A DNA stretch of 64,000 bases from Ureibacillus sp. FSL W7-1570 (GTDB lineage Bacteria > Bacillota > Bacilli > Bacillales_A > Planococcaceae): assembly GCF_038593265.1 (NCBI RefSeq), contig NZ_CP151979.1, positions 992,001 to 1,056,000 on the forward strand, read 5' to 3'. The notes below the pieces were generated by a model. It was not told the DNA's origin. It did no database searches and worked only from the letters and a program-made list of their open reading frames with translations. Positions within the stretch are counted from its first letter, which is position 1; every line of letters starts with the position of its first letter. Below, one piece after another: positions 9,058 to 18,074 of the stretch. The position numbers and the translations under genes were made by a program.

Positions 9058-10548
9058 CTATACAATTTCTTTCTTTGGACGCAACGTATGCTTCAACACT
9101 TTTCCGGAGGCATTCCGTGGAAGTTGGGCCAGTTCTTCAATTTCTGCCGGCACTTTATATTTGGCGAGTTTGGTCAAACAGTAATTGATGATTTCTTCTG
9201 ATGTGAGAGATTTTCCTTCTTTAAATACCACGTACGCTTTAGGCACTTCACCGTACACTTCATGAGGAACGCCGACCACAGCCGCTTCCAATATTTCAGG
9301 AATTTGATACAACACTTCTTCCACTTCAACCGGGTAAATATTTTCACCACCGCGGATGATCATGTCTTTTTTCCGATCGACGATATATAAAAATCCTTCC
9401 TCATCGAATTTCCCCAAATCCCCCGAATACAGCCAGCCATCCTGGATTGTTTTGGCTGTTTCTTCAGGATTTTTCAAATAGCCTTTCATCACCTGCGGCC
9501 CCTTCACGCAAATTTCGCCCACTTCCCCTGTCGGCACTTCTTCGCCATTCGGATCAACAAGCTTGATTTGCGTTTTTTTCAACGGCTTTCCGACCGAACC
9601 GATTTTTTGCAGAGCATATTCATCTGTCAATGAAGACGCGGCAGGGGTATTTTCCGTTTGTCCGTACAGATTCTGCACTTTCACATTCGGGAAGGTGTCT
9701 TTCAATTTTTTTACGAGCTCATATGGCATCGGCGCGGCACCGTAACAGAACAAACGTAAATGTCCGAAATTGAATTCCCCGATTTCCGGTTTATTTAAGA
9801 TGATGGTGTACATTGCCGGCACACCGAAAAAGATGGTCGCTTCCGTTTCCACAAGATTTTTTAATGTCCGATCAGGTGAGAAGGCTTCTTCTATGACAAC
9901 GGTTCCACCCTTGTACAAAGTCGGCACGGCAAACACATGAAGGCCCGCACAATGGAAGAGCGGCGTACAAATATAAGTCCGATCCTTTTCCGTCATCTTC
10001 ATCGAATCGGACCAAATTTCCGCCGTTTCAATCACATTGTTGTGTGTGAGCATTACCCCTTTTGGTTTTCCCGTTGTTCCGGATGTATACATGACAACGG
10101 CTGTTTCTTCACCTTCATTTGGAACGCGAATAAAATCGGTATCGTTCCCTTTTAAAATTTCTTTTATTCCGGCAGTGGAAATGACGTGGTCAAAACGGTG
10201 GGCCGTTTGCCTGATGGTCTCTTCAATTTTTTCATCAAAAAATAAAGCTTTTGCTTCAGAATGCTGGAAAATGTAATCCACTTCCGGAGGTGCAAGTTTC
10301 GTATTCACCGGCATGATCGTCAAACCGGCCAATTTGGCACCTAAATAGACAGGTAAAAACAGATCTGAATTCAGCATAAATTGGGCGACAATATCCCCTT
10401 TTTGATAGCCCCTGTTTTGAAGATAGGCGGCTATCTTCTTCGCATTTTCAAATAATTCCCCATAAGTCATTGTTGTGTTTTCAAAAATAACCGCTTTTTT
10501 GGAAGGCTGTTTTATTGCATGTTCTTCCACAATATTTGTAATAAACAT
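9058..10548 (-). CDS. Acyl-CoA ligase (AMP-forming), copy 1
   Basis: ATP-dependent fatty-acyl or carboxylate-CoA ligase of the ANL superfamily, about 496 residues. The AMP-binding P-loop motif is YTSGTTGKPKGVMLTHNN. Further hallmarks are LYGQTENTPA, GWLYSGDLGKFDEEGF and DRKKDMIIRGGENIYP. The C-terminal lysine motif is LPRNASGKVLK. I chose the ATG at 10548 (MFITNIVEEHA) because GGGGATTGGGGAT precedes it and the protein then starts like its relatives; an upstream TTG at 10605 has no Shine-Dalgarno. It forms a transcription unit with the thiolase. Chain length of the substrate is not evident. Confidence 0.9.
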   Translation of the reverse strand: MFITNIVEEHAIKQPSKKAVIFENTTMTYGELFENAKKIAAYLQNRGYQKGDIVAQFMLNSDLFLPVYLGAKLAGLTIMPVNTKLAPPEVDYIFQHSEAKALFFDEKIEETIRQTAHRFDHVISTAGIKEILKGNDTDFIRVPNEGEETAVVMYTSGTTGKPKGVMLTHNNVIETAEIWSDSMKMTEKDRTYICTPLFHCAGLHVFAVPTLYKGGTVVIEEAFSPDRTLKNLVETEATIFFGVPAMYTIILNKPEIGEFNFGHLRLFCYGAAPMPYELVKKLKDTFPNVKVQNLYGQTENTPAASSLTDEYALQKIGSVGKPLKKTQIKLVDPNGEEVPTGEVGEICVKGPQVMKGYLKNPEETAKTIQDGWLYSGDLGKFDEEGFLYIVDRKKDMIIRGGENIYPVEVEEVLYQIPEILEAAVVGVPHEVYGEVPKAYVVFKEGKSLTSEEIINYCLTKLAKYKVPAEIEELAQLPRNASGKVLKHTLRPKKEIV

Positions 10549-10638
10549 ATCCCCAATCCCCCATTTCAGTGCTGGAACACTTTTATTTTTTGAATCTTCC
10601 AACAATTAGATTCAGGATTATTGTATCAATGAAATATA

Positions 10639-10654
10639 TTTGCGTAAACGAGAA
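10639..10654 (-). promoter_or_regulatory. Possible second LiuR-type operator upstream of the ligase-thiolase unit
   Basis: TTTGCGTAAACGAGAA (plus strand) matches the operator-like sequence ahead of the MerR gene (TTGACGTTAACGTAAA) at 11 of 16 positions, including the central CGT.AACG. It overlaps a plausible -35 region. This would place both acyl-CoA units under one regulator. The match is imperfect. Confidence 0.35.
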
Positions 10655-10786
10655 AATATGTGTTTATTAGAGAAATATTAAAATTAATAGAAAGAGGGTT
10701 TCATTCTCTTAACAACCTGAAATCATGTGCAGGGACTACAAGCTGCTTTTGAAAAAAATGAAATTCAGTGCCAATGATAATAGAGC

Positions 10787-10823
10787 GGAAGGGAAATTCA
10801 TCCAATTTCCCCTTCCGCTCATC
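10787..10823 (-). terminator. Stem-loop downstream of the acyl-CoA dehydrogenase gene
   Basis: GAGCGGAAGGGAAATT and AATTTCCCCTTCCGCTC form a stem of about 16 bp with a short loop. It lies just after the acyl-CoA dehydrogenase stop at 10836. The T-tract is weak, so it may end transcription inefficiently or protect the mRNA 3' end. Confidence 0.6.
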
Positions 10824-10835
10824 TTGAATTTGCAC

Positions 10836-12506
10836 TTATATCACATCATGAAAATACAAGACCGTCTTCATTGGATCTCCTAATTTGCGCAACTTCCAAG
10901 TATCTTCCAAATAGATGTCTGCCAGCTTTTCATATTTTCCACCGTAACGGCCGGCCCATTCGACAGCTACGACACTCTCATACAGCCATGCCAATCTTTG
11001 GGCGATGCCTTTGCCCTCATAAGTTTGTGTCTCTTCATCCAAGGACGCGAATGTTTCCAAATCCTCCGCGACATCTGAAAGCTTTTCCATCACGATTTGC
11101 TTCAGCTTCGAATCCTTCACTTTTTGCAAACGCCGGTTCATTTCATCGATGAACAATTTATGGGCATTGTATTTTTTAAATAGGCGGATCACTTCCAATG
11201 CCAGGATATTTGCCGTACCTTCCCAAACGGTGAGTACCTGGGCATCCCTCAATAGTCTAGGCGTTACAAAATCTTCAATGTACCCATTGCCGCCATGAAG
11301 TTCAATCGCTTCGTGGGCAAAATGGATGGCCTGCTCAGCCGTTTCTTTCTTCATGATCGCGATGTTCAGCCGGTTCAAAATCACATCCCGCTCAGTTCCT
11401 TCGCCAATTGTCACCCGATCATACAATTGGATCATGTCAAACAGCGTCGCCACTTCAACGTGGAGCTTGGACGCCATTTTTGCCAAAGTATCCTGTATCA
11501 TTGGGTAATTCGTCAATCGTTGGCCGAATGCCTCGCGATTGGAAACATAAAATTTGGATTCCAATAATGCTCTTCTCATGATTCCGACTGAGGCGACCGC
11601 ATTACAGATTCTCGATAAATTCAACGCCTCCAGCATGTAGTAGATGCCTTTTTTCGGATCGCCCACCACATAGGCGATGGATCCGTCAAATTCAACTTCA
11701 CCGGATGGCACGGCGCGGACGCCCAATTTATCTTTCAAGCGCCGAATGCGCAGATGATTGAGCGAACCGTCTTCCTTTTTCCATGGCACCGCAAACAAAG
11801 TGAGCCCTTTAGTGCCTTCCGGAGCCCCCGGCATGCGGGCCAACACCATGGCAACACCGCACATTCCCGCATTGGAGGCAAAATATTTCTCGCCATATAA
11901 CCGGTAATGGGTGCCGTCAAATCTTGCTTCAAGGATATTTGCCCCGACATCCGAACCCCCTTGCCGCTCGGTCAAGAAAGTGGCTCCTTCATACAGCTCC
12001 ACTTCACCGGTTGAACAAACATGCGGCAAAAATTTCGCCTTCAGTTCTTCATCCGCATAATGGTCCAGCAAGTATGCCGTGGCCATTGTCAATGTGACGG
12101 GGCAATAAAACCCCGGTTCCGCGTGGGACAACAAGTAACCTTGGGCAAAACTGTAAACATAATTCCCTTTTCTCCCCAGCTCCGGTATCTCTTTATGCAC
12201 GTATCCGACAATCCCGGTATTGTATGTTTGTTCAACCGTCTTTTTGTAGCCTTCATTCACCCAAATTTCCGATACTTCTTCCCCGTATCGATCATAGCGG
12301 ATGAGACGGGGCTCCCCTTCCCGGTCCGTATGCTTTGCCCGCGCATCAATCTCGCCGCATACCAAAGCCCCGAAGTCTGTCAGTTCTCTAAATGCAAATT
12401 CATAAAACTCTTGATCCAGCATTTGCTCCAATATTTTTTGCAATGTATCATCGCTTGAGAAAAAGTTTGTCTCTTTTTCTGCCACCACATTTTGCAGCAC
12501 TTTCAT
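10836..12506 (-). CDS. Acyl-CoA dehydrogenase family protein (long, AidB-like type)
   Basis: 556-residue flavoprotein, longer than the usual 380-residue acyl-CoA dehydrogenase. It fits the branch with an extra C-terminal helical domain (AidB/long FadE-like). The FAD/substrate motif is FLTERQGGSDVGAN and the C-terminal signature is HGGNGYIEDFVTPRLLRDAQVLTVWEGTANI (seen in parts), whose Glu in VWEGT is the likely base. It would introduce the alpha-beta double bond into an acyl-CoA with transfer to electron-transfer flavoprotein. The start overlaps the stop of the upstream ligase by 4 nt (ATGA), so they are translationally coupled. Substrate range is unknown. Confidence 0.88.
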   Translation of the reverse strand: MKVLQNVVAEKETNFFSSDDTLQKILEQMLDQEFYEFAFRELTDFGALVCGEIDARAKHTDREGEPRLIRYDRYGEEVSEIWVNEGYKKTVEQTYNTGIVGYVHKEIPELGRKGNYVYSFAQGYLLSHAEPGFYCPVTLTMATAYLLDHYADEELKAKFLPHVCSTGEVELYEGATFLTERQGGSDVGANILEARFDGTHYRLYGEKYFASNAGMCGVAMVLARMPGAPEGTKGLTLFAVPWKKEDGSLNHLRIRRLKDKLGVRAVPSGEVEFDGSIAYVVGDPKKGIYYMLEALNLSRICNAVASVGIMRRALLESKFYVSNREAFGQRLTNYPMIQDTLAKMASKLHVEVATLFDMIQLYDRVTIGEGTERDVILNRLNIAIMKKETAEQAIHFAHEAIELHGGNGYIEDFVTPRLLRDAQVLTVWEGTANILALEVIRLFKKYNAHKLFIDEMNRRLQKVKDSKLKQIVMEKLSDVAEDLETFASLDEETQTYEGKGIAQRLAWLYESVVAVEWAGRYGGKYEKLADIYLEDTWKLRKLGDPMKTVLYFHDVI

Positions 12507-14008
12507 TCCACAATCGCCTGCACTTTCAATTGTTGTTTTAAAATTTTTCCGGATGCATTTCTCGGAAGCGCTTCCACTTGTTCGTACAGCCGCGGCACTT
12601 TATATTTGGCAAGATGCTCGGATAAGTACGCCTTCAACGCTTCCACGTCAATTGGCGTTTTAGCGGCGAACACCGCCTTCACAGTTTCCCCCCACTCCGG
12701 ATGAGGTACCCCGATGACCGCCACTTCATGAATTCCTCCAAACTGTAAAATCCGGTCTTCGATTTCTTTCGGATAAATATTGACACCGCCAGAAATAATG
12801 ACGTCTTTTTTCCGATCAACCACCCAAATATAACCGTCTTCATCGAATCGGGCCAAATCGCCTGATTTCAGCCATTCGCCGAGAAACGCTTGTTTCGTTG
12901 CTTCTTCATCCCGATAGTAACCAACCATGTTCCCTTCGCCATAAAGCACAATCTCTCCAATCTCGCCGGTCTGGACATCTTCTCCGTTCTCATTCACAAT
13001 GCGGATTTCCGTTCCGAAGGCCGCCCGCTTTCCGATGCTGCCCGCTTTAATTTCATGTTCATAGCCGAATAGAAGTGTCCCGCTTGGCCCTGCTTCCGTT
13101 AAACCATATACGCAAGTTAAATTGTCCGTTTTGAAAGCCTGTTGGATATGGCGCACTTCTTTTTCGGATAACGGCGCCCCTCCATATACCCACCATTTCA
13201 TGGAAGACAGATCCGCTGTTTGCAATCGGGGATGGGATGCAGTAACCAAATAGGCAACCGGCGCCCCAAAGAAGTGGGTGGTTTTTTCCTTTTCCACCGT
13301 GTCAATAAGTAAATCTGGCGTGAAAGTAGGTGTAAGTACGTTGGTTGCCCCAACCAGCACAGCGGACATCAAGAATAAATGCAGTGGAGCCGAGTGTGTC
13401 AGCGGCATCATCAGCAACATCCGGCTTTCCGGCTTCACTTCCATTTCGATGGCAATCATATGGGCAACCGCCAAAATATTGCGATAGCTGAATAAAACGC
13501 CTTTTGGCTTCCCTGTTGTTCCGGAGGTGTAAAGAATCGTGGAATAATCGTCTTCTTTTAACAGACATCTGATTTCCGCGTTATCCGACTTTTCAATGAG
13601 CCCGTCATAGTCTAGCCACCCTTCCTTTTTTGGGCCGGTTTTGATTTTGATCCCGACATTTTGGAGATTTTCTACAGATGCAAAAATCGCTTCATGGGCA
13701 ATGATGGCTTTTGCCTGTGCATGATCCGCCACATATTCCACTTCCGATAGGGTGAATTTGGCGTTCACCGGCACGACAATGGCGCCAATACGTTGAATGG
13801 CAAAATAACTAACGACAAATTCCAATACATTCGGCATAAAGATGATGACTTTATCCCCTTGTTGAATGCCCAGTCCGAGCAAAGCATTGCCCAATCGGGT
13901 AACCTGTTCATCCAATTCTTTGTACGTCACCCGCCGTCCTTGGCAAATCACCGCCTCGTTTTTTGGATACTTGCGGGCATTTCTGGCTAATAGCATCGAA
14001 CTATTCAT
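12503..14008 (-). CDS. Acyl-CoA ligase (AMP-forming), copy 2
   Basis: 501-residue ANL-superfamily CoA ligase. Motifs: YTSGTTGKPKGVLFSYRN (P-loop), YGLTEAGPSG, GEWLKSGDLARFDEDGY, DRKKDVIISGGVNIYP and LPRNASGKILK. It activates a carboxylic acid through an acyl-AMP to acyl-CoA for the downstream dehydrogenase. Both ends overlap their neighbours by 4 nt: the start overlaps the MerR stop and the stop overlaps the dehydrogenase start. This gives a tightly coupled regulator-ligase-dehydrogenase operon. It is clearly a paralogue of the ligase at 9058-10548, so the two may differ in substrate. Confidence 0.9.
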   Translation of the reverse strand: MNSSMLLARNARKYPKNEAVICQGRRVTYKELDEQVTRLGNALLGLGIQQGDKVIIFMPNVLEFVVSYFAIQRIGAIVVPVNAKFTLSEVEYVADHAQAKAIIAHEAIFASVENLQNVGIKIKTGPKKEGWLDYDGLIEKSDNAEIRCLLKEDDYSTILYTSGTTGKPKGVLFSYRNILAVAHMIAIEMEVKPESRMLLMMPLTHSAPLHLFLMSAVLVGATNVLTPTFTPDLLIDTVEKEKTTHFFGAPVAYLVTASHPRLQTADLSSMKWWVYGGAPLSEKEVRHIQQAFKTDNLTCVYGLTEAGPSGTLLFGYEHEIKAGSIGKRAAFGTEIRIVNENGEDVQTGEIGEIVLYGEGNMVGYYRDEEATKQAFLGEWLKSGDLARFDEDGYIWVVDRKKDVIISGGVNIYPKEIEDRILQFGGIHEVAVIGVPHPEWGETVKAVFAAKTPIDVEALKAYLSEHLAKYKVPRLYEQVEALPRNASGKILKQQLKVQAIVE

Positions 14009-14391
14009 GTGACATCCTCCCCCTTAATTTTTGCCAGTTTTTCGCTGAATGACGAATGCAATTCCACCAATTCCCTTTTCAATTGGGTCAACTCCTCGAT
14101 TTTTTCTTCGATTTCTTTGATTTTCTGTTCCCCGTACTCCACGGTTCTTTCCAGTTGTTTAATCCCTGTACGGTCACGATCAAAGAGCAATATCATCTCC
14201 TTTATTTCGTCCAGTGAAAAGCCGTATCTTTTGCCGCGCATGATGAGTTTCAATTTGGCAATTTCTTTTTTTGAAAAGGTGCGTAAATTGGATTGGGTAC
14301 GATTCGGTGAAAGCAATCCAATTTCTTCATAATATCTCAGGGTTCTTGGTGTGATATTGAATTCTTTTGCCACTTCCTGAATCGTTTTCAT
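14005..14391 (-). CDS. MerR family regulator (LiuR-like)
   Basis: 128-residue MerR protein. The N-terminal winged helix is TIQEVAKEFNITPRTLRYYEEIGLLSPNRT and a C-terminal coiled coil runs through EQKIKEIEEKIEELTQLKREL. No cysteine metal-binding signature is seen. Family members of this size next to acyl-CoA genes (LiuR type) sense acyl-CoAs and control branched-chain amino acid or fatty acid breakdown; that role is inferred. I prefer the ATG at 14391 with GGGGGTG upstream over a GTG at 14400. Its own promoter carries a palindromic operator in a 19-nt spacer. Confidence 0.85.
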   Translation of the reverse strand: MKTIQEVAKEFNITPRTLRYYEEIGLLSPNRTQSNLRTFSKKEIAKLKLIMRGKRYGFSLDEIKEMILLFDRDRTGIKQLERTVEYGEQKIKEIEEKIEELTQLKRELVELHSSFSEKLAKIKGEDVT

Positions 14392-14416
14392 CCCTTTCAC
14401 CCCCGAATTTGGCTAT

Positions 14417-14447
14417 ATTTTATCATTGACGTTAACGTAAACTTCAA
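14417..14447 (-). promoter_or_regulatory. MerR-type promoter with LiuR-like operator
   Basis: On the minus strand TTGAAG (14442-14447) and TAAAAT (14417-14422) are separated by 19 nt, the long spacer characteristic of MerR-activated promoters. The spacer holds the near-palindrome TTTACGTTAACGTCAA (14426-14441), which agrees with the LiuR operator pattern as I recall it. It lies about 25-55 nt ahead of the regulator start, so autoregulation of the operon is likely. Confidence 0.75.
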
Positions 14448-14526
14448 GAGAGTTTGTGAAATTTTTTGAATATTTATAATCTTGCATTTCAATTAATATA
14501 TTACCTTTTTTTCAGTTTGATAGACA

Positions 14527-14557
14527 AAAAATAAGCGGCAGCAATGAGCCACCGCCT
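14527..14557 (-). terminator. Terminator of the arc operon
   Basis: On the minus strand AGGCGGTGGC-TCATT-GCTGCCGCTT gives a 10-bp stem with two or three G-U pairs, followed by ATTTTTT. It lies beyond the arcC stop. Confidence 0.75.
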
Positions 14558-14611
14558 CTATTTTTTTCCCGCATTTAGATTTCGATTCGCATGGAAGGGT
14601 TCAAATCATCA

Positions 14612-15553
14612 TCATTTTTCAACAATGGTTCCGGCTTGTCCCAACAGTGCATCGAGCGCTTTGTCCAAAGAGGTGATGATGGCCACCCGATCCGGTCTGG
14701 ATTCCACAAATTTGATGGCTGCTTCAACCTTTGGCAGCATGCTTCCTTTTTCGAAATGGCCTTCCTCAATATGCCTTTTCAACTCAGCGGTTGAAACCTT
14801 TTTCAAAGGCCGTTCATTTGGCTGATGGAAATGAAGATACACATGATCGACATCCGTCAATATGAGCAGGACATCGGCATTGATCAATTCAGCCAGTTTT
14901 TCGGAACCCAAATCTTTATCGATGACCGCATCCACCCCAATATACTTATGGTTTTCCTTATAAACCGGAATTCCCCCTCCACCGGCGCAAATGACGATAA
15001 AATCCAAACTCACAAGCTTTTCAATGACACTGTGTTCGATAATATTCATTGGTTGAGGAGACGGAACGACTTGACGCCATCCTCTTCCAGGAAACTCTGC
15101 ATATTTTGCGCCGGTCTGTTGCATGATTTGCGTTGCTTCTTCCCTTGAGTAATAGGGGCCGATCGGTTTTGTCGGATTCTCAAACGCCGGATCATTTAGA
15201 TCCACTTCCGTTCTTGTGATGATTGATGCCACGTTTTTTTCAATTCCTTGCTCCCTTAATGCATCATCCAGCTCCTTTTCAATCCAGTAGCCGATCATCC
15301 CTTGGCTCATGGCGCCGCACGTATCCAGTGACATCGGTGGAATCCCTTGTGTTCCTGCAATCTTTTGCTGCAATAAAATGTTGCCGACTTGTGGGCCATT
15401 GCCATGGGTGATCACAATCTGACAACCAAGTTTCACAATTTCAACCAACAGTGCAACCGTTTTTCTGATGGCGTTTTGTTGCGCTTCTTCCGAGCCATCC
15501 CCCGTTTGGATGGCATTGCCCCCCAAGGCGATGACAACTTTCTTTTTCTCCAT
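14612..15553 (-). CDS. arcC: Carbamate kinase
   Basis: Last enzyme of the arginine deiminase pathway: carbamoyl phosphate + ADP gives ATP + CO2 + NH3. About 313 residues, normal for the family. The amino acid kinase fold is marked by VVIALGGNAIQ at the N-terminus, ITHGNGPQVGNILLQ, VVPSPQP, CAGGGGIPV and DVLLILTDVDHVYLH. The ATG at 15553 (MEKKKVVIAL) has AGGGTG upstream; a GTG at 15562 is possible. It lies 16 nt after the transporter gene in the arcA-arcB-arcD-arcC operon. Confidence 0.95.
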   Translation of the reverse strand: MEKKKVVIALGGNAIQTGDGSEEAQQNAIRKTVALLVEIVKLGCQIVITHGNGPQVGNILLQQKIAGTQGIPPMSLDTCGAMSQGMIGYWIEKELDDALREQGIEKNVASIITRTEVDLNDPAFENPTKPIGPYYSREEATQIMQQTGAKYAEFPGRGWRQVVPSPQPMNIIEHSVIEKLVSLDFIVICAGGGGIPVYKENHKYIGVDAVIDKDLGSEKLAELINADVLLILTDVDHVYLHFHQPNERPLKKVSTAELKRHIEEGHFEKGSMLPKVEAAIKFVESRPDRVAIITSLDKALDALLGQAGTIVEK

Positions 15554-15578
15554 TATCTTCACACCCTATGTCCAAAGA

Positions 15579-16985
15579 TTAAAAATCAATTTTTCCTGTA
15601 ATGATGCCAACGAATGCAATGACAGCAAGGATAACGAAAATGCCCATTAATGCAATCTCAAATTTCGCATCTTTGCGGGTGATGCCATAATCCTTTTGGG
15701 TATACTTGTAAATGATGATCCCTGGGGCATACAACAGCATTGTCAACAGCAGATAGTCCAATCCGGCGGCATACACGAGCCAAACGGTATAAATGCTGGC
15801 GATAATCCCGATGATGAATTGCTTTTTATTTTCCCTGAAAGGTATCAGTTTCACTTGATAAAAGGCTGATAGCATGTAAGGAATGAGAATGGCGGATGAT
15901 GCCAAACTGAACATAAAATTGTAGGCTTTATCGGTAAATAATAAAGTGATTAAGAAAACTTGCACTAAACCGTTCGTCAACCATAGGGAATTCACTGGCG
16001 CTTTATTTTTATTCTCTTTGGCCAACCATTTCGGGAACACTTTATCCTTTGCCGCTTCGTATGGCAACTCTGCTGCAAAGAGCGTCCAACTCAACCAGGC
16101 TCCCATTATGGAAATGATTAATCCTATATTGATTAAGACGGCGCCCCATTTCCCGACAACCGCTTCAAATACATAGGCCATTGTCGGAGTCGGCAAAGCT
16201 GCCAGTTCCTCCCGGGTCATGACACCCATTGATAACACGGTGATCAACACATAGATCAAAAGAACGCTCACTAATCCAATGACAGTCGCCTTTCCGACAT
16301 CCGACTTACTTTTTGCCCGTCCAGACATGACGACGGCACCTTCAACGCCAATAAACACCCATAATGTCACAAGCATGGTGCTTTTCACTTGGGAAGCGAC
16401 TTCCGACCAGGAAAAGCCGCCGCTGCCCCAAAAATCGAAGGTGAATTTATCGATATTAAAGAAGAAAATAGTAATTAAAATAAATAGGAAAATCGGAATC
16501 ACTTTACAGATGGTTGTGATTGTATTGATGAATGCTGCTGAGTGAACTCCTCGAAGGACAAGGTAATGGACCAGCCACAATAATACGGATGCCCCGATGA
16601 TCGATGCCACATTTTGTCCGCCTTCAAAAGCCGGAATAAAATAACCGATGGAAGACATGACAAGCGTTGCATAAGCGATATTTCCGAGCCAGGCTGATAC
16701 CCAGTACCCCCAAGCGCTGCTAAATCCCAAAAACGGACCGAATCCTTCTTTTGCATAGCTATAAATACCGCTGTCCAAATCAGGCTTTTTAATGGATAGA
16801 TTTTGGAATACAAGCCCAAGGGCGATAATCCCAATCCCTGTGATAACCCAACCGATCAACATGGCACCTGCATTGGCACCGAGAGCCATGTCTCCTGCCA
16901 TGTTGAATGCGCCGCTGCCAATCATTGAACCTACAACCAGTGCGATCAATGCAAATAACCCTAATTGTTTTGTTTCCTTCATCAT
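15579..16985 (-). CDS. arcD: Arginine/ornithine antiporter, APC superfamily
   Basis: About 468 residues with 12-13 hydrophobic segments, matching basic amino acid/polyamine antiporters of the APC superfamily. The N-terminal glycine-rich helix (ALVVGSMIGSGAFNMAGDMA) is typical of ArcD/YdgI/AdiC-type exchangers. It sits between arcB and arcC, so electroneutral arginine-in/ornithine-out exchange is the expected role. The ATG at 16985 follows AAGGTGAGGTG; a GTG at 16991 is less likely. Specificity is inferred from the operon. Confidence 0.9.
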   Translation of the reverse strand: MMKETKQLGLFALIALVVGSMIGSGAFNMAGDMALGANAGAMLIGWVITGIGIIALGLVFQNLSIKKPDLDSGIYSYAKEGFGPFLGFSSAWGYWVSAWLGNIAYATLVMSSIGYFIPAFEGGQNVASIIGASVLLWLVHYLVLRGVHSAAFINTITTICKVIPIFLFILITIFFFNIDKFTFDFWGSGGFSWSEVASQVKSTMLVTLWVFIGVEGAVVMSGRAKSKSDVGKATVIGLVSVLLIYVLITVLSMGVMTREELAALPTPTMAYVFEAVVGKWGAVLINIGLIISIMGAWLSWTLFAAELPYEAAKDKVFPKWLAKENKNKAPVNSLWLTNGLVQVFLITLLFTDKAYNFMFSLASSAILIPYMLSAFYQVKLIPFRENKKQFIIGIIASIYTVWLVYAAGLDYLLLTMLLYAPGIIIYKYTQKDYGITRKDAKFEIALMGIFVILAVIAFVGIITGKIDF

Positions 16986-17038
16986 TAGCACCTCACCTTA
17001 ACAGCAAGGGAAGAACCTTCCGCTTACCGTCCATTTTT

Positions 17039-18064
17039 TTATTGCCGGTGATTCGTCGCTGCCATTACTGCTTTGATTGTGTGTAAACGGTTTTCCGCTT
17101 GGTCAAACACAAAGGAATGCTTGCTTTGGAAAACTTCATCGGTCACTTCCATTTCTTTGATGCCGTATTCTTCATACACTTTCCGCCCAATTTCCGTTTC
17201 CAAATCGTGAAAACTCGGGAGGCAATGCAGGAACATCACCTGTTCATTTCCCGTTTTTTCAATCATCTTCCTGTTCACCTGATAAGGCAGCAACAGTTCG
17301 ATTCTTTCTTTAAACTTGTCTTCTTCCCCCATTGAAACCCAGACATCCGTGTAAATGGCATCCGCGCCTTTTACCGTTTCATCAATATTATCTGAAATTA
17401 CAATGTCGCTTTTTGATTCTTCCGCCAGCTTTTGGGCATAAGCAACCATTTCCTCGGAAGGGAATAATTCTTTCGGGGAACAGATTCGGAAGTTCATGCC
17501 CACTTTTGCCGCTCCCACAAGGAGACTGGTTGCGACGTTGTTTCTTCCGTCTCCCACATACACCAAATTCACGCCTTTTAATCTGCCCTTTTGCTCTTTG
17601 ATCGTCAGAAAGTCAGCCAATACTTGTGTTGGATGGAACTCATCGGTCAATCCATTCCACACCGGGACTCCCGCATATTCTGCAAGGGTCTCCACAACCG
17701 ATTGTTTGAATCCCCTAAACCCGATTCCATCAAACATGCGGCCAAGAACGATGGCCGTATCACGGGTGGATTCTTTTTTACCAAACTGAACATCCTGCTT
17801 TCCCAAATATTCAGGGTGTGCCCCCAAATCCACACAAGCGACCGTAAAGGCGCATCTCGTTCTTGTGGAAGGTTTTTCAAATAAAAGGGCAATATTTTGT
17901 CCTTCCAAATAGCGGTGCGGAATTCTTTTCTTTTTCATTGCCTTTAACTCGGCCGCCAAATCAATCAAATAATGGATTTCTTCTTCTGAATGATTTTTTA
18001 AAGTGAGAAAACTTTTGCCAACTAAAAGATCGTTCAATAAATGGGGGTTGTCCACAATTACCAT
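17039..18064 (-). CDS. arcB: Ornithine carbamoyltransferase (catabolic, ADI pathway)
   Basis: 341-residue carbamoyltransferase. The carbamoyl-phosphate motif is [12 protein letters not shown]; the middle has [16 protein letters not shown]; the ornithine-side motif is [11 protein letters not shown]. In the operon it should run in the catabolic direction, turning citrulline + phosphate into ornithine + carbamoyl phosphate. It starts 10 nt after the arcA stop with an AAGGAGG Shine-Dalgarno. The sequence does not separate the catabolic from the anabolic form, so the direction is an inference from gene order. Confidence 0.95.
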   Translation of the reverse strand: MVIVDNPHLLNDLLVGKSFLTLKNHSEEEIHYLIDLAAELKAMKKKRIPHRYLEGQNIALLFEKPSTRTRCAFTVACVDLGAHPEYLGKQDVQFGKKESTRDTAIVLGRMFDGIGFRGFKQSVVETLAEYAGVPVWNGLTDEFHPTQVLADFLTIKEQKGRLKGVNLVYVGDGRNNVATSLLVGAAKVGMNFRICSPKELFPSEEMVAYAQKLAEESKSDIVISDNIDETVKGADAIYTDVWVSMGEEDKFKERIELLLPYQVNRKMIEKTGNEQVMFLHCLPSFHDLETEIGRKVYEEYGIKEMEVTDEVFQSKHSFVFDQAENRLHTIKAVMAATNHRQ

Positions 18065-18074
18065 CCTCCTTAAG

